The notes below the pieces were generated by a model, which was not told the DNA's origin, searched no databases, and saw nothing but the letters and a program-made list of their open reading frames with translations. From contig DDNV01000092.1 of the NCBI GenBank assembly GCA_002341315.1, forward strand, positions 14,322-22,100: 7,779 nucleotides of DNA, written 5' to 3'. Made by a program: the position numbers and the translations under genes. The DNA comes from Cellvibrionales bacterium UBA2511 (GTDB taxonomy: Bacteria; Pseudomonadota; Gammaproteobacteria; Pseudomonadales; Porticoccaceae). This document shows, in pieces, positions 1 through 6,681 of the stretch; position 1 is the first letter of the stretch; each line of letters begins with the position of its first letter.

Positions 1-57
1 TCCCGCCTGCGCGGGAATGACATCGGCCGGAAAACCGGGAATGACGTTGGACGGAGG
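1..57 (+). repeat. Dispersed-repeat-like hairpin plus tandem 24-bp unit inside the FecR frame
   Basis: Bases 1-6 (TCCCGC) and 11-16 (GCGGGA) form a perfect 6-bp inverted repeat with a 4-base loop. CGGGAATGAC occurs at 12-21 and again at 36-45, exactly 24 bases apart. Translated in the FecR frame, this gives two adjacent 8-residue units, RGNDIGRK and TGNDVGRR. The motif resembles the GC-rich 'CCCGC...GCGGGAATGAC' palindromes scattered between genes in many proteobacterial genomes (resemblance from memory). The array touches the left edge, so more units may exist outside. Confidence 0.6.
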
Positions 58-783
58 CTCATCAGACAGTTTGCCACAGCCGCCTGCCTGGCGCTGGCGG
101 TGTTCACCACCCTCGGTTGGCAGCAGGGCTGGATGACTCAGTGGCAAAGCGACTACATCACCGCCGTGGGCGAGGAAGCGCCCATAGAGACGGGTGACGG
201 CAGCCGCATTACCCTCAACACCGACAGCGCGCTGGCCATGGACTACAGCGCCCGGGAACGTCGGGTGCGCCTGCTGAAAGGGGAGGCCTGGTTCAACGTG
301 GCTTCCACGGACAAACGGCCCTTTATCGTCAGCACTGATGCCGGTGCCGTCAGGGTCACCGGTACTCAGTTCAATGTGCGACTGGTGGACGGCGGCGCTT
401 TCGTCAGCCTGGACGAGGGCAGGGTGGAGCTGCGGGTACCGAACAACAGCAGGCTGGAAGACAGCCCCATTGTACTTGAGCCCGGTCAGCAGGCCGTGTT
501 GGCGGGCAACCGCATCAGTGCCCCGGCGCCCTTCGATCGCACCGCTGTCACCGCCTGGCTACGGGGTCAGTTCGTGTTCTACCACACACCCTTGGCGGAG
601 GTGGTGGACACGCTCAACCGTCATCGTCGTGGGCACATTGTTCTCACCAGTAAGGAGCTGAGCAGCCTCAAGGTCAGCGGCATCTTCTCCACCGACGACC
701 CCGACGCCGCTCTGGAGGTGATGGCTAGCACCCTGCCCATTCAGCAAGTCCGCCTGACGGACTATCTTGTGCTGATCCGCTGA
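1..783 (+). CDS. fecR: FecR-family transmembrane anti-sigma regulator (3' part, N-terminus off the left edge)
   Basis: FecR proteins sit in the inner membrane, bind an ECF sigma factor through a cytoplasmic N-terminal domain, and sense the STN domain of an outer-membrane receptor through the periplasmic part. The frame is open from base 1 to the TGA at 781-783, so the sigma-binding domain is probably left of the window. Visible parts in order: a basic linker (bases 1-66), one membrane helix (about 70-135, FATAACLALAVFTTLGW), the periplasmic FecR domain (about 154-400, with LLKGEAWFNV and VRVTGTQFNVR, both typical of the family), and a C-terminal STN-like domain (about 541-780, FVFYHTPLAEVVDTLNRH then LKVSGIF). 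The GTG at 100 is inside the membrane helix and is not a credible start. The symbol is a family-level name. The receptor directly downstream carries an STN domain, which fits a signalling pair. The linker is encoded by repeat-like DNA, described separately. Confidence 0.9.
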   Translation, partial: SRLRGNDIGRKTGNDVGRRLIRQFATAACLALAVFTTLGWQQGWMTQWQSDYITAVGEEAPIETGDGSRITLNTDSALAMDYSARERRVRLLKGEAWFNVASTDKRPFIVSTDAGAVRVTGTQFNVRLVDGGAFVSLDEGRVELRVPNNSRLEDSPIVLEPGQQAVLAGNRISAPAPFDRTAVTAWLRGQFVFYHTPLAEVVDTLNRHRRGHIVLTSKELSSLKVSGIFSTDDPDAALEVMASTLPIQQVRLTDYLVLIR

Positions 784-800
784 CTGCGGCCTCCCTAAAA

Positions 801-813
801 ATATTTTCAATAT
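801..813. repeat. AT-rich inverted repeat downstream of FecR
   Basis: ATATT (801-805) and AATAT (809-813) are perfect inverted repeats around a 3-base centre, in an A/T-rich patch 17 bases after the FecR stop. It has no GC stem, so it is not a convincing terminator. It could be an operator or an UP-like element for the receptor promoter. No function is established. Confidence 0.25.
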
Positions 814-856
814 GGACTGGGGGATTGTCCTTCATCGCTACGTCTCACTCATAGAT

Positions 857-875
857 GCGAATTAAAACCGTTATC
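857..875 (+). promoter_or_regulatory. Candidate Fur box upstream of the receptor
   Basis: The 19 bases GCGAATTAAAACCGTTATC match the classical Fur consensus (GATAATGATAATCATTATC) at 13 positions, including the whole right arm TTATC and AAT in the left arm. The site lies 20 bases before the receptor ATG at 896, where a bound repressor could block transcription or its start. A weak sigma-70-like pair can be drawn just upstream (TTGTCC at 825-830 and CATAGA at 850-855, 19-base spacing), but it is not strong. No clear FecI/PvdS-type ECF promoter was found by eye. Iron-repressed control fits the gene but has not been tested here. Confidence 0.55.
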
Positions 876-895
876 ATTTAGGTTCGGGGTGTATT

Positions 896-3313
896 ATGAA
901 GCGAGACGCAGGCAGCGTGAAGAAAACAGGTATTCAGGTAAGCAGGCTATTCAACAAAGGTGGCGTTCTGACGACGGCCATCGCGCTGGCTTTGTCCTTG
1001 GTCGTTGCGCCGCCCGTGTTGGCACAGGATGCAGGCGTCAATAGAGCAGAGGTAGGGGCGCAGCCGCAGCAGGCGTATCAGTTTGACATCCCCGCCAAGC
1101 CTTTGCCCCAAGCGATTGCCGATCTGTCCGCTGTCACCGGTCTGCAGGTGCTCTATACCGAGCAATCCACCTTCGACTACATCGCGCCGACCCTGCTGGG
1201 CAGCTATACCGTCCGCGATGCCATGCAACAACTGCTGGCGGGTAGTGGCTTGGTAATGCGCTATACCGGGGAGAATTCGGTGACGATTGAATTGGCTAGC
1301 CAGGAAGGGGTTCAGATGCTGCCGCCGGTAAGGATATTGGCAGATGGCTTAGGCTTGGGCGCTGTAACAGAAGACACTGATTCATACACCATTGGAAGTA
1401 CGAACACCGCTACCAAGCTTAACTTGACGCCGAGACAAACGCCGCAGGTCGTCAATGCTGTCACTCATCAAATGATCCAAGATTTTGGTATGACGGAGAT
1501 GGAGGACGTGCTGAGTCTCGCGCCTGGTGTCAGTGTTGGACACGCAGACGATGATCGGCGCACCTTCACTGCCAGGGGCTATGCCATGTCGGTTCAGTAC
1601 GATGGTTTGCCCTCGACATCAGGTATTGATGGTGGTGTTGTCGCCGGACCGGACAGCGCGTTAATCGATCGGACTGAAGTGTTGTTGGGCGCTGCCGGGC
1701 TAATGAACGGAGCGGGGCAGCCCGGTGGCGTTATCAATATGGTTTTCAAGCGTCCTACAAAGGAATTCCGGGGGGCGGCTACACTTGCTGCCGGCTCGTG
1801 GGAGAAGCAACGTATTATGGCTGACCTCTCGGGTTCACTCAGTGAGAGTGGTGGATTACGCGGGCGTGTAGTGGCGGTGGATCAGAGTGGAGAGTCATTC
1901 CGGGATTATGAAAAAGAAAGCAAAAAAGTATTCTATGTTGTAGTTGAAAGTGATTTAACTGAGAGCACTCTGCTGTCACTGAGCATCCAGAACCAAGATA
2001 TTTACGACAATGTCACTGACCGAAGCGGTCTGCCAACGGATAATGATGGCCGCGATATGGGTTGGAGTCGGTCGACGTTTTTGGCTCCGGCATGGAACCA
2101 ATGGAATAAATACGCTACCACCTACAAAGTACGCTTACAGCAGGATATCTTTGCCAACTGGCAATTGACTGTGCAGGGATCGGCTTTGACATCCGAAGCG
2201 GACTGGCTGTTTGGTGCGCTCTCCAGTTTTGACTCGACGACCGGCGATGCAACTTTTTCCCGCTGGGGGCAATACAACAAAGAAACCAGCGACGATCTGG
2301 AGGTTTTTTCAACCGGTTCGGTGACGTTATTTGGGCGCAGTCATGAGATCGTGTTGGGAGGCAACTGGACGAAAAGAGTCTGGGATGGAAAAAGTGGCGA
2401 TGGTACTGACTACGCCACCAATCTATATGCCTTTGACCCGGAAACCAGCATACCTCGCCCAATACTTGTTCTGGACTCTCCGTACAATGATCAGATTACT
2501 GAGCAATACGGTGGTTATCTCGCAGGGAATTTCAATTTCACAGATCGAGTCAGCGTGGTCATGGGGGCTCGTTTAAGTTGGTATCGCTACGAGTTCGGTG
2601 ACACTGCTCGGGAGGAGGATAAGGTGTTCACCCCCTATGCGGGGGTGACATACGAGCTGAATGACTGGGCGTCCGCCTATGCCTCCTACACGGAAATTTT
2701 CAATCCCCAATCGGCCAGAGGAACTGATGGCAACACCCTGGAGCCGGAAATTGGTGTCAGTCATGAGTTGGGTGTTAAAGGCGAGTTTTTTGAAGGCAAG
2801 CTGAATGCGTCCGCTGTCTTGTTCAGGATTCAGAAGGATAACGAGGCCACACTGCTTCAGCCCTACGACGCCAACAATATCTGTGGTGGCTGGTGTTATC
2901 AGGCCAAAGGAAAAACGACGACTGAGGGTATTGATCTGGGTTTGTCGGGGCAAATCACCGAATCGATTCAGGTAATGGCTGGTGTTACCCAATACGAGAA
3001 AGATGACAACAACGAAACAGTGAATATTGCCAAGCTGTCGGGGAGTTACGCGCCTATTGGGCAGCGTTGGAGCGCGGGGCTCAGTATTGATTCCAGCAGC
3101 AAGAGCTATGGACAGTGGGGTATGACACAGGAGGCGCGCACATTGGTGGGTGTCTTCGGCAAATACCAGCTGACTCCCTCTGTACATATTGCCCTTAATG
3201 GCTACAACCTCTTAGACGAAAAGTATTATGCCAATGCGATTGACTCAGGCTACGGCAGGCAGTATTGGGGGGAACCCCGCTCGTGGATGTTAACTGTTCG
3301 GACTCAATGGTGA
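896..3313 (+). CDS. TonB-dependent siderophore receptor with STN signalling domain (FpvA/FhuE type)
   Basis: This is an outer-membrane beta-barrel transporter of 805 residues, normal for the signalling subclass. Order: a long signal peptide ending VLA|QD (residue 43); an STN domain at about 60-133 (YQFDIPAKPLPQAIADLSAV); a linker that should hold the TonB box (about 138-150, no textbook match); a plug at about 170-290 (QTPQVVNAVTHQMIQDFGM, FTARGY, VLLGAAGLMNGAGQPGGVIN); and a barrel ending RSWMLTVRTQW with a terminal aromatic, as expected for BAM recognition. The plug motifs place it with FpvA/FhuE-like ferrisiderophore receptors; the actual siderophore cannot be read from sequence. C663 and C667 (CGGWC) probably form a disulfide in an outer loop. 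The STN domain predicts signalling to the FecR protein upstream. The start is preceded by only a weak GGGGT ribosome site. From about base 1340 the gene becomes more AT-rich than its STN-coding part. Confidence 0.93.
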   Translation: MKRDAGSVKKTGIQVSRLFNKGGVLTTAIALALSLVVAPPVLAQDAGVNRAEVGAQPQQAYQFDIPAKPLPQAIADLSAVTGLQVLYTEQSTFDYIAPTLLGSYTVRDAMQQLLAGSGLVMRYTGENSVTIELASQEGVQMLPPVRILADGLGLGAVTEDTDSYTIGSTNTATKLNLTPRQTPQVVNAVTHQMIQDFGMTEMEDVLSLAPGVSVGHADDDRRTFTARGYAMSVQYDGLPSTSGIDGGVVAGPDSALIDRTEVLLGAAGLMNGAGQPGGVINMVFKRPTKEFRGAATLAAGSWEKQRIMADLSGSLSESGGLRGRVVAVDQSGESFRDYEKESKKVFYVVVESDLTESTLLSLSIQNQDIYDNVTDRSGLPTDNDGRDMGWSRSTFLAPAWNQWNKYATTYKVRLQQDIFANWQLTVQGSALTSEADWLFGALSSFDSTTGDATFSRWGQYNKETSDDLEVFSTGSVTLFGRSHEIVLGGNWTKRVWDGKSGDGTDYATNLYAFDPETSIPRPILVLDSPYNDQITEQYGGYLAGNFNFTDRVSVVMGARLSWYRYEFGDTAREEDKVFTPYAGVTYELNDWASAYASYTEIFNPQSARGTDGNTLEPEIGVSHELGVKGEFFEGKLNASAVLFRIQKDNEATLLQPYDANNICGGWCYQAKGKTTTEGIDLGLSGQITESIQVMAGVTQYEKDDNNETVNIAKLSGSYAPIGQRWSAGLSIDSSSKSYGQWGMTQEARTLVGVFGKYQLTPSVHIALNGYNLLDEKYYANAIDSGYGRQYWGEPRSWMLTVRTQW

Positions 3314-3433
3314 CACCGTTTTGGTGGTGGCCGCGCTGCTTGTCGTCAATGCCTGCAGTCTACGGAAGGGCTTTGTCATCCTCAGTTCCGCTTTTACGCT
3401 TCTCGATTGATTCATAAGGTAGATGGTGGAAAT

Positions 3434-3475
3434 TCCGCCCAACCAAACAAACAGGCTGTGGGCGGAGCTTTTCTT
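3434..3475 (+). terminator. Probable rho-independent terminator or attenuator in the 200-bp gap after the receptor
   Basis: TCCGCCCA (3434-3441) pairs perfectly with TGGGCGGA (3459-3466) across a 17-base loop, followed by GCTTTTCTT. The stem is GC-rich but the T-run is short and interrupted and the loop is large, so strength is uncertain. It lies about 120 bases after the receptor stop and about 40 bases before the PepSY gene, so it could end the receptor transcript or attenuate read-through into the next cluster. The rest of the gap (3314-3513) shows no convincing promoter, Fur box or small gene by eye. Confidence 0.5.
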
Positions 3476-3513
3476 CCCATGCCGAACCAACAAGAGGTCG
3501 TTATACGCAGATT

Positions 3514-5127
3514 ATGAAAGAAGGATTCCGCCAGAGCATGGCCTGGCTGCATACCTGGTCCTGTCTGGTGGTCGGCTGGGTATTATTTTTTGTGTTTGTG
3601 ACCGGAACCGCAGGGTACTTTAATTCCGAGATTACTCGCTGGATGCAGCCTGAATTGCCCCTGCATCAACCCGTGTCACAGGATAACGGCAAGCTGACCA
3701 CTGCCGCCATGGACCGGTTGCAGGAAGTCGCCCCCGATGCTGAATTCTGGAGCATCACCTTACCTCATCGCTCACAGGCCTTCCGGCGCTGGGAAGAGTT
3801 TTCGATTAGTTGGGAAACCATGCCCAGGGAGGGGCATGAGCATGGCATCTTTGGTAGCGAGATCCTTTCGCCCGGTAACGATGGCTCGGTCAGCACCATT
3901 GATCCTCGCGATACCGGCGGTGGTGATGCCCTCTATGTGATGCATTACGCCCTGCATTACATAGACCGTCAGCTGGCCTTCAAGCTGGTGGGCATCTGCA
4001 CCATGATCATGCTGGTGTCATTAGTTACCGGGGTCATTACCCACAAGAAAATCTTTAGGGACTTTTTTACCTTTCGGCCCGGCAAGGGACAGCGCTCCTG
4101 GCTGGATGCCCACAATGTGATCGGTGTGATGGCGCTGCCGTTCTTCCTGATGATTACCTACAGCGGACTGGTGTTCTTTGGCCTGACCTACATGCCCGCC
4201 GGGGTTGCCACTATTTACGGTACCGATGACAAAGCCACCGAGCGCTATTTCGATGACTTGTTCGGCGATCACAGCCACGAGGCCATTACCCGGCCCACTG
4301 CATCCGTGCCGGAGATGATCGCCAAGGCGGAAGCCGCCTGGGGGCAGGATCAGGTACGCTCCGTGTTTATCCAGCACGACGGCGGTGAAGAGCCGCGCGT
4401 GGATATCGGCCGGGTGCGCGGCGGCCAAGTGCGGGTGTTCGACGCCGAAATCATGCGCTTTCATGCCCACACGGGTGAGCTGCTGCCACTGGACCTGCCC
4501 GATGGACTGACCCTGAAAACCAATGAGTCTCTGCGGGCCCTGCATGAAGGCCGTTTTGCCGAGCCTTGGTTGCGCTGGCTGTATTTTATTGCCGGGCTGC
4601 TGGGCTGCGCCATGATCGGCACCGGGCTGGTGTTATGGACGGTCAAGCGTCGTAGAAACCACGAGGCGACCGGTGGGCACTTCGGCCTGCGACTGGTGGA
4701 AGCACTTAATGTCTCTACTATCGCCGGCCTGTCCGCCGGGATTGCCGCCTACTTCTGGGCCAACCGGCTGCTGCCAGTGGAAATGGCCGACCGCGCCGAC
4801 TGGGAGATGCACTTCCTGTTTCTGATCTGGGGCGAGGCATTGATTTACGCCTTCTTCCGCGACATTCGTAAAGCCTGGGTGGAGCTATTGTGGCTGGCCG
4901 CCGCAGCGTTCGTGCTGTTGCCCGTCGTCAATGCCCTCACGACCGATAAACATTTGCTGAACACGCTTGCTGTCGGTGATTGGGTGCTGGCCGGGTTTGA
5001 CCTGACCATGCTGGCCCTGGGCCTGACCTTTGGCTATATGGCCATCAAGGTCAAACGCATCTGGATAAAAAAGGCAGCACAGAAAGTTGAAACCAATCAC
5101 ACCGCACTGATGGGGGAGACCACATGA
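3514..5127 (+). CDS. PepSY-TM family inner-membrane protein, candidate ferrisiderophore reductase (FpvG-like)
   Basis: PepSY-TM proteins of iron loci are inner-membrane proteins; some (FpvG, FoxB) are implicated in reducing ferric siderophores to release iron. This protein has 537 residues and about eight membrane helices: 15-37, 155-177, 200-223, 352-375, then a second group at about 397-417, 430-449, 453-475 and 488-511. A periplasmic loop lies at 40-150 and a PepSY-like region at about 260-345. Histidines at or near helix ends that could bind heme include H13 (LHTW), H144 and H148 (HYALHY), H177, H200 (DAHNVIG) and H344. The extra four C-terminal helices make it longer than four-helix members. 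The ATG at 3514 is preferred because it keeps the usual short basic segment before helix 1; AGAGG at 3493-3497 is rather far away. The next in-frame ATG is 3538. Its last bases overlap the DUF3649 gene (ATGA). Reductase activity is inferred from family and context. Confidence 0.85.
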   Translation: MKEGFRQSMAWLHTWSCLVVGWVLFFVFVTGTAGYFNSEITRWMQPELPLHQPVSQDNGKLTTAAMDRLQEVAPDAEFWSITLPHRSQAFRRWEEFSISWETMPREGHEHGIFGSEILSPGNDGSVSTIDPRDTGGGDALYVMHYALHYIDRQLAFKLVGICTMIMLVSLVTGVITHKKIFRDFFTFRPGKGQRSWLDAHNVIGVMALPFFLMITYSGLVFFGLTYMPAGVATIYGTDDKATERYFDDLFGDHSHEAITRPTASVPEMIAKAEAAWGQDQVRSVFIQHDGGEEPRVDIGRVRGGQVRVFDAEIMRFHAHTGELLPLDLPDGLTLKTNESLRALHEGRFAEPWLRWLYFIAGLLGCAMIGTGLVLWTVKRRRNHEATGGHFGLRLVEALNVSTIAGLSAGIAAYFWANRLLPVEMADRADWEMHFLFLIWGEALIYAFFRDIRKAWVELLWLAAAAFVLLPVVNALTTDKHLLNTLAVGDWVLAGFDLTMLALGLTFGYMAIKVKRIWIKKAAQKVETNHTALMGETT

Positions 5128-5426
5128 TGGCCGCTCTCAATAGCACCGCCCGCTACCGTTGGATGGTGGCCTCTCGTGTGTTGGCCTCCGTGGTGGGCGG
5201 CTACGCCCTCACATCCGCCGCCACGGTATTGCTGGCCCTGATCTGGCCGTTGCCGCAAGCTGAAGCGGTGGCCGCCGCTACCATGCTCAGCTTTACCCTG
5301 TATACGGGGGTGATCCTGTGGATTTTTGCCGTCAAACGACTGCGTACCCTCTGGCTGGGGTTGGTTATCGCCACTGCTTTTTGTGCCGGACTGTCCTGGG
5401 TATTGTTGCCTGGGGGTGTCGCGTGA
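5124..5426 (+). CDS. DUF3649 small inner-membrane protein of an iron-uptake operon
   Basis: This is a 100-residue hydrophobic protein with three predicted helices (about 17-40, 46-69 and 75-95). SRVLASVVGGYALTSA followed by AEAVAAATMLSFTLYTGVIL is the recognisable DUF3649 pattern with its GGY motif. Members sit beside PepSY-TM genes in iron loci and are often named iron uptake or transporter proteins. An accessory role to the upstream reductase, comparable to FpvH next to FpvG, is inferred from gene order. A strong ribosome site GGGGGAG (5112-5118) serves either ATG 5124 (4-base ATGA overlap with the PepSY stop) or the adjacent ATG 5127; the overlap form is used here. Its own stop overlaps the next start (GTGA). 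No catalytic residues are visible; a single cysteine, C87, is in the last helix. Confidence 0.82.
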   Translation: MMAALNSTARYRWMVASRVLASVVGGYALTSAATVLLALIWPLPQAEAVAAATMLSFTLYTGVILWIFAVKRLRTLWLGLVIATAFCAGLSWVLLPGGVA

Positions 5427-6292
5427 CCGGGCTGAATATCGTAGTGTTTGTGGTCAGCATCCTGGGATTTACCGGTCTGGCGCTGGCCATGCCCAAGCAC
5501 AGTAAGGCAGTTTTTCAGCAACCGCTGTCTGATACCTGCCGTCAATTATTGCGCCTGGCAGGTTGGCTGCTACTGGCTGTGGCCTTAGCGCTGGGCATTG
5601 CTCGCTGGCGGTTTGATATCGGCACGGTTACCTGGCTGGGCTGGCTGAGTGTTGCTGGCCTGGCGCTGGTGTTTGTTTTATCCCGCCGGGCTGCAAAGCC
5701 TGAAAGCCGACCGAAAAACAAGAACAGTTCTTTCACTCAGCCACCAGAACGGCAATCAGGTAGTGCAGACTCGGAGAGCGCCGACACGGTGCCGAGTTTC
5801 TCCACCCAACACACGGTATTTGTTGCCGCTGCATTGTTGATCCCTCTGGTGTGGTTTGTCGGGCAACTGCTGACTACCCCAATCAAGCCCCTGCTGCGGG
5901 AAGATGCCGTTCACGGTGAGATCGGCCCCTGGACGTTTACATTGGCGGAGAAAGACCAAAAGCCGCCGGAATTCGTCGCCCTGGATGTGCCGCTGAAAGC
6001 CTTCGTCATCCGCTTTTGCGACGGCTGCGAGCGGGATATCCGCATGGCTTACTTAAAGGTGCGGGAGCCTCGCTTTTTTCCGGGCGCTGGGGGCTCCCTG
6101 CGCACTGCAGGCAATGCCTTCGAGGGCAGGGGGCGGGAGAAAACCGCCGAGATTCCCCTGCCGCGCATGGCCACCCTCGGCGATGGTCTCTGGCTGACGG
6201 TGGAAGCGACCAACGGCGAGGTGTACCACCAGCGGTTTGATATCCAGCGCCTGTCGCCGACCTTGGCCCAGTTTATCCAGGAGGGAAAATGA
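5423..6292 (+). CDS. DUF3325 membrane domain fused to a periplasmic CxxC domain
   Basis: The start is taken as GTG 5423, which overlaps the preceding stop as GTGA and gives a 289-residue protein. The longer open frame from GTG 5318 would run through the DUF3649 gene. Residues 1-90 are a three-helix DUF3325 domain (helices at about 4-23, 43-60 and 68-87; GLALAMPKHSKAVF, LRLAGWLLLAVALAL). A polar, probably cytoplasmic linker follows (90-129, rich in K, R, S, P, Q and E), then a fourth helix (131-149) and a C-terminal domain of about 140 residues, probably periplasmic and beta-rich, with FCDGCERD (C199, C202). Positive charges after helices 1 and 3 fit an N-out orientation that puts the linker inside and the CxxC domain outside. 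DUF3325 proteins are normally only about 100 residues, so the second half is an addition. The CxxC pair could bind metal or do thiol chemistry; I do not recognise this domain. Alternatively, two proteins are made from one frame. Confidence 0.78.
   Translation: MTGLNIVVFVVSILGFTGLALAMPKHSKAVFQQPLSDTCRQLLRLAGWLLLAVALALGIARWRFDIGTVTWLGWLSVAGLALVFVLSRRAAKPESRPKNKNSSFTQPPERQSGSADSESADTVPSFSTQHTVFVAAALLIPLVWFVGQLLTTPIKPLLREDAVHGEIGPWTFTLAEKDQKPPEFVALDVPLKAFVIRFCDGCERDIRMAYLKVREPRFFPGAGGSLRTAGNAFEGRGREKTAEIPLPRMATLGDGLWLTVEATNGEVYHQRFDIQRLSPTLAQFIQEGK
5773..5791 (+). promoter_or_regulatory. Possible internal ribosome site and GTG start for the CxxC domain
   Basis: GGAGAG at 5773-5778 lies 10 bases before an in-frame GTG (5789-5791, residue 123 of the 289-residue protein), directly ahead of the fourth membrane helix. 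Starting there would give a 167-residue membrane-anchored periplasmic protein without DUF3325. The GTG also fits simply as an internal valine, so this is only a possibility. Confidence 0.25.
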
Positions 6293-6681
6293 GAAATCTG
6301 ATGCTCGCCGTGGCGCTGTTTTGCAGTGCAGCGGTTTATGCACACACGCCGGTTTGCCGTTGTGAATTGAATGGCGACCGGATTGATTGCGAAGGCGGTT
6401 ACCACGATGGTTCCGGAGCCGTGGATGTGACCATGCGCGTTGTCGCCTATACCGGGGAATCCCTCGTCACTGGCAAGCTGGATGATGCGTCACGATTCAG
6501 CACCCCGTTGCCCGGTCAACCTTTCTATATCCTGATGGATGCGGGCCCGGGGGAGGTCTTCGAGGTGGACTGGCGGGATATCGTGGGTATAGATGGCCAG
6601 CGTTTCGAGACGACGGAAGCAGGGGATGTCGGTGGTTCCTCAAATGGCCAACCGATAAACCAAAAAGGCAGTGATGAATAG
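6289..6681 (+). CDS. Small secreted periplasmic protein with His/Cys-rich N-terminus, unknown function
   Basis: The protein has 130 residues. A strong site AGGAGGG (6279-6285) precedes ATG 6289, which overlaps the previous stop as ATGA. Residues 1-18 are a signal peptide (MRNLMLAVALFCSAAVYA) with likely cleavage AVYA|HT, leaving a mature protein that starts with histidine (H19) and has C23, C25, C34 and H39 close by (HTPVCRC, DCEGGYHDG). Residues 45-100 look like a small beta domain (VDVTMRVVAYTGESLVTGKL, FYILMDAGPGEVFEVDW), vaguely like the NikL/DUF4198-type domains of metal-uptake loci. The tail from 108 is Gly/Asn/Gln/Ser-rich. C12 does not make a lipobox because F precedes it. I do not recognise the family. 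Its place between the membrane iron-release genes and ExbBD suggests a periplasmic metal-binding or redox partner, which is inference. Confidence 0.72.
   Translation: MRNLMLAVALFCSAAVYAHTPVCRCELNGDRIDCEGGYHDGSGAVDVTMRVVAYTGESLVTGKLDDASRFSTPLPGQPFYILMDAGPGEVFEVDWRDIVGIDGQRFETTEAGDVGGSSNGQPINQKGSDE

Noticed and set aside
338..661. Plus-strand frame of 107 codons inside FecR
   Set aside because: Trp/Ser/Arg-rich shadow in another frame of a well-supported FecR gene.
100..783. FecR starting at GTG 100
   Set aside because: This start falls inside the membrane helix; the frame is open further left, so the gene is cut by the window edge.
2573..3187. Antisense open frame of 204 codons opposite the receptor barrel
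   Set aside because: No recognisable motif and no ribosome site; the sense strand is clearly a beta-barrel gene.
3324..3410. Tiny 28-codon frame after the receptor with a lipoprotein-like stretch (VVNAC)
   Set aside because: It is too short, has only GTG starts without a ribosome site and no proper lipobox; chance is the simpler explanation.
3423..3623. Short plus-strand frame running across the PepSY start
   Set aside because: It overlaps the PepSY gene out of frame, crosses the hairpin, and has no domain or ribosome site.
5318..6292. DUF3325 gene starting at GTG 5318
   Set aside because: It would overlap the DUF3649 gene by more than 100 bases and add a sequence unlike the family; GTG 5423 gives the natural N-terminus and a GTGA overlap.
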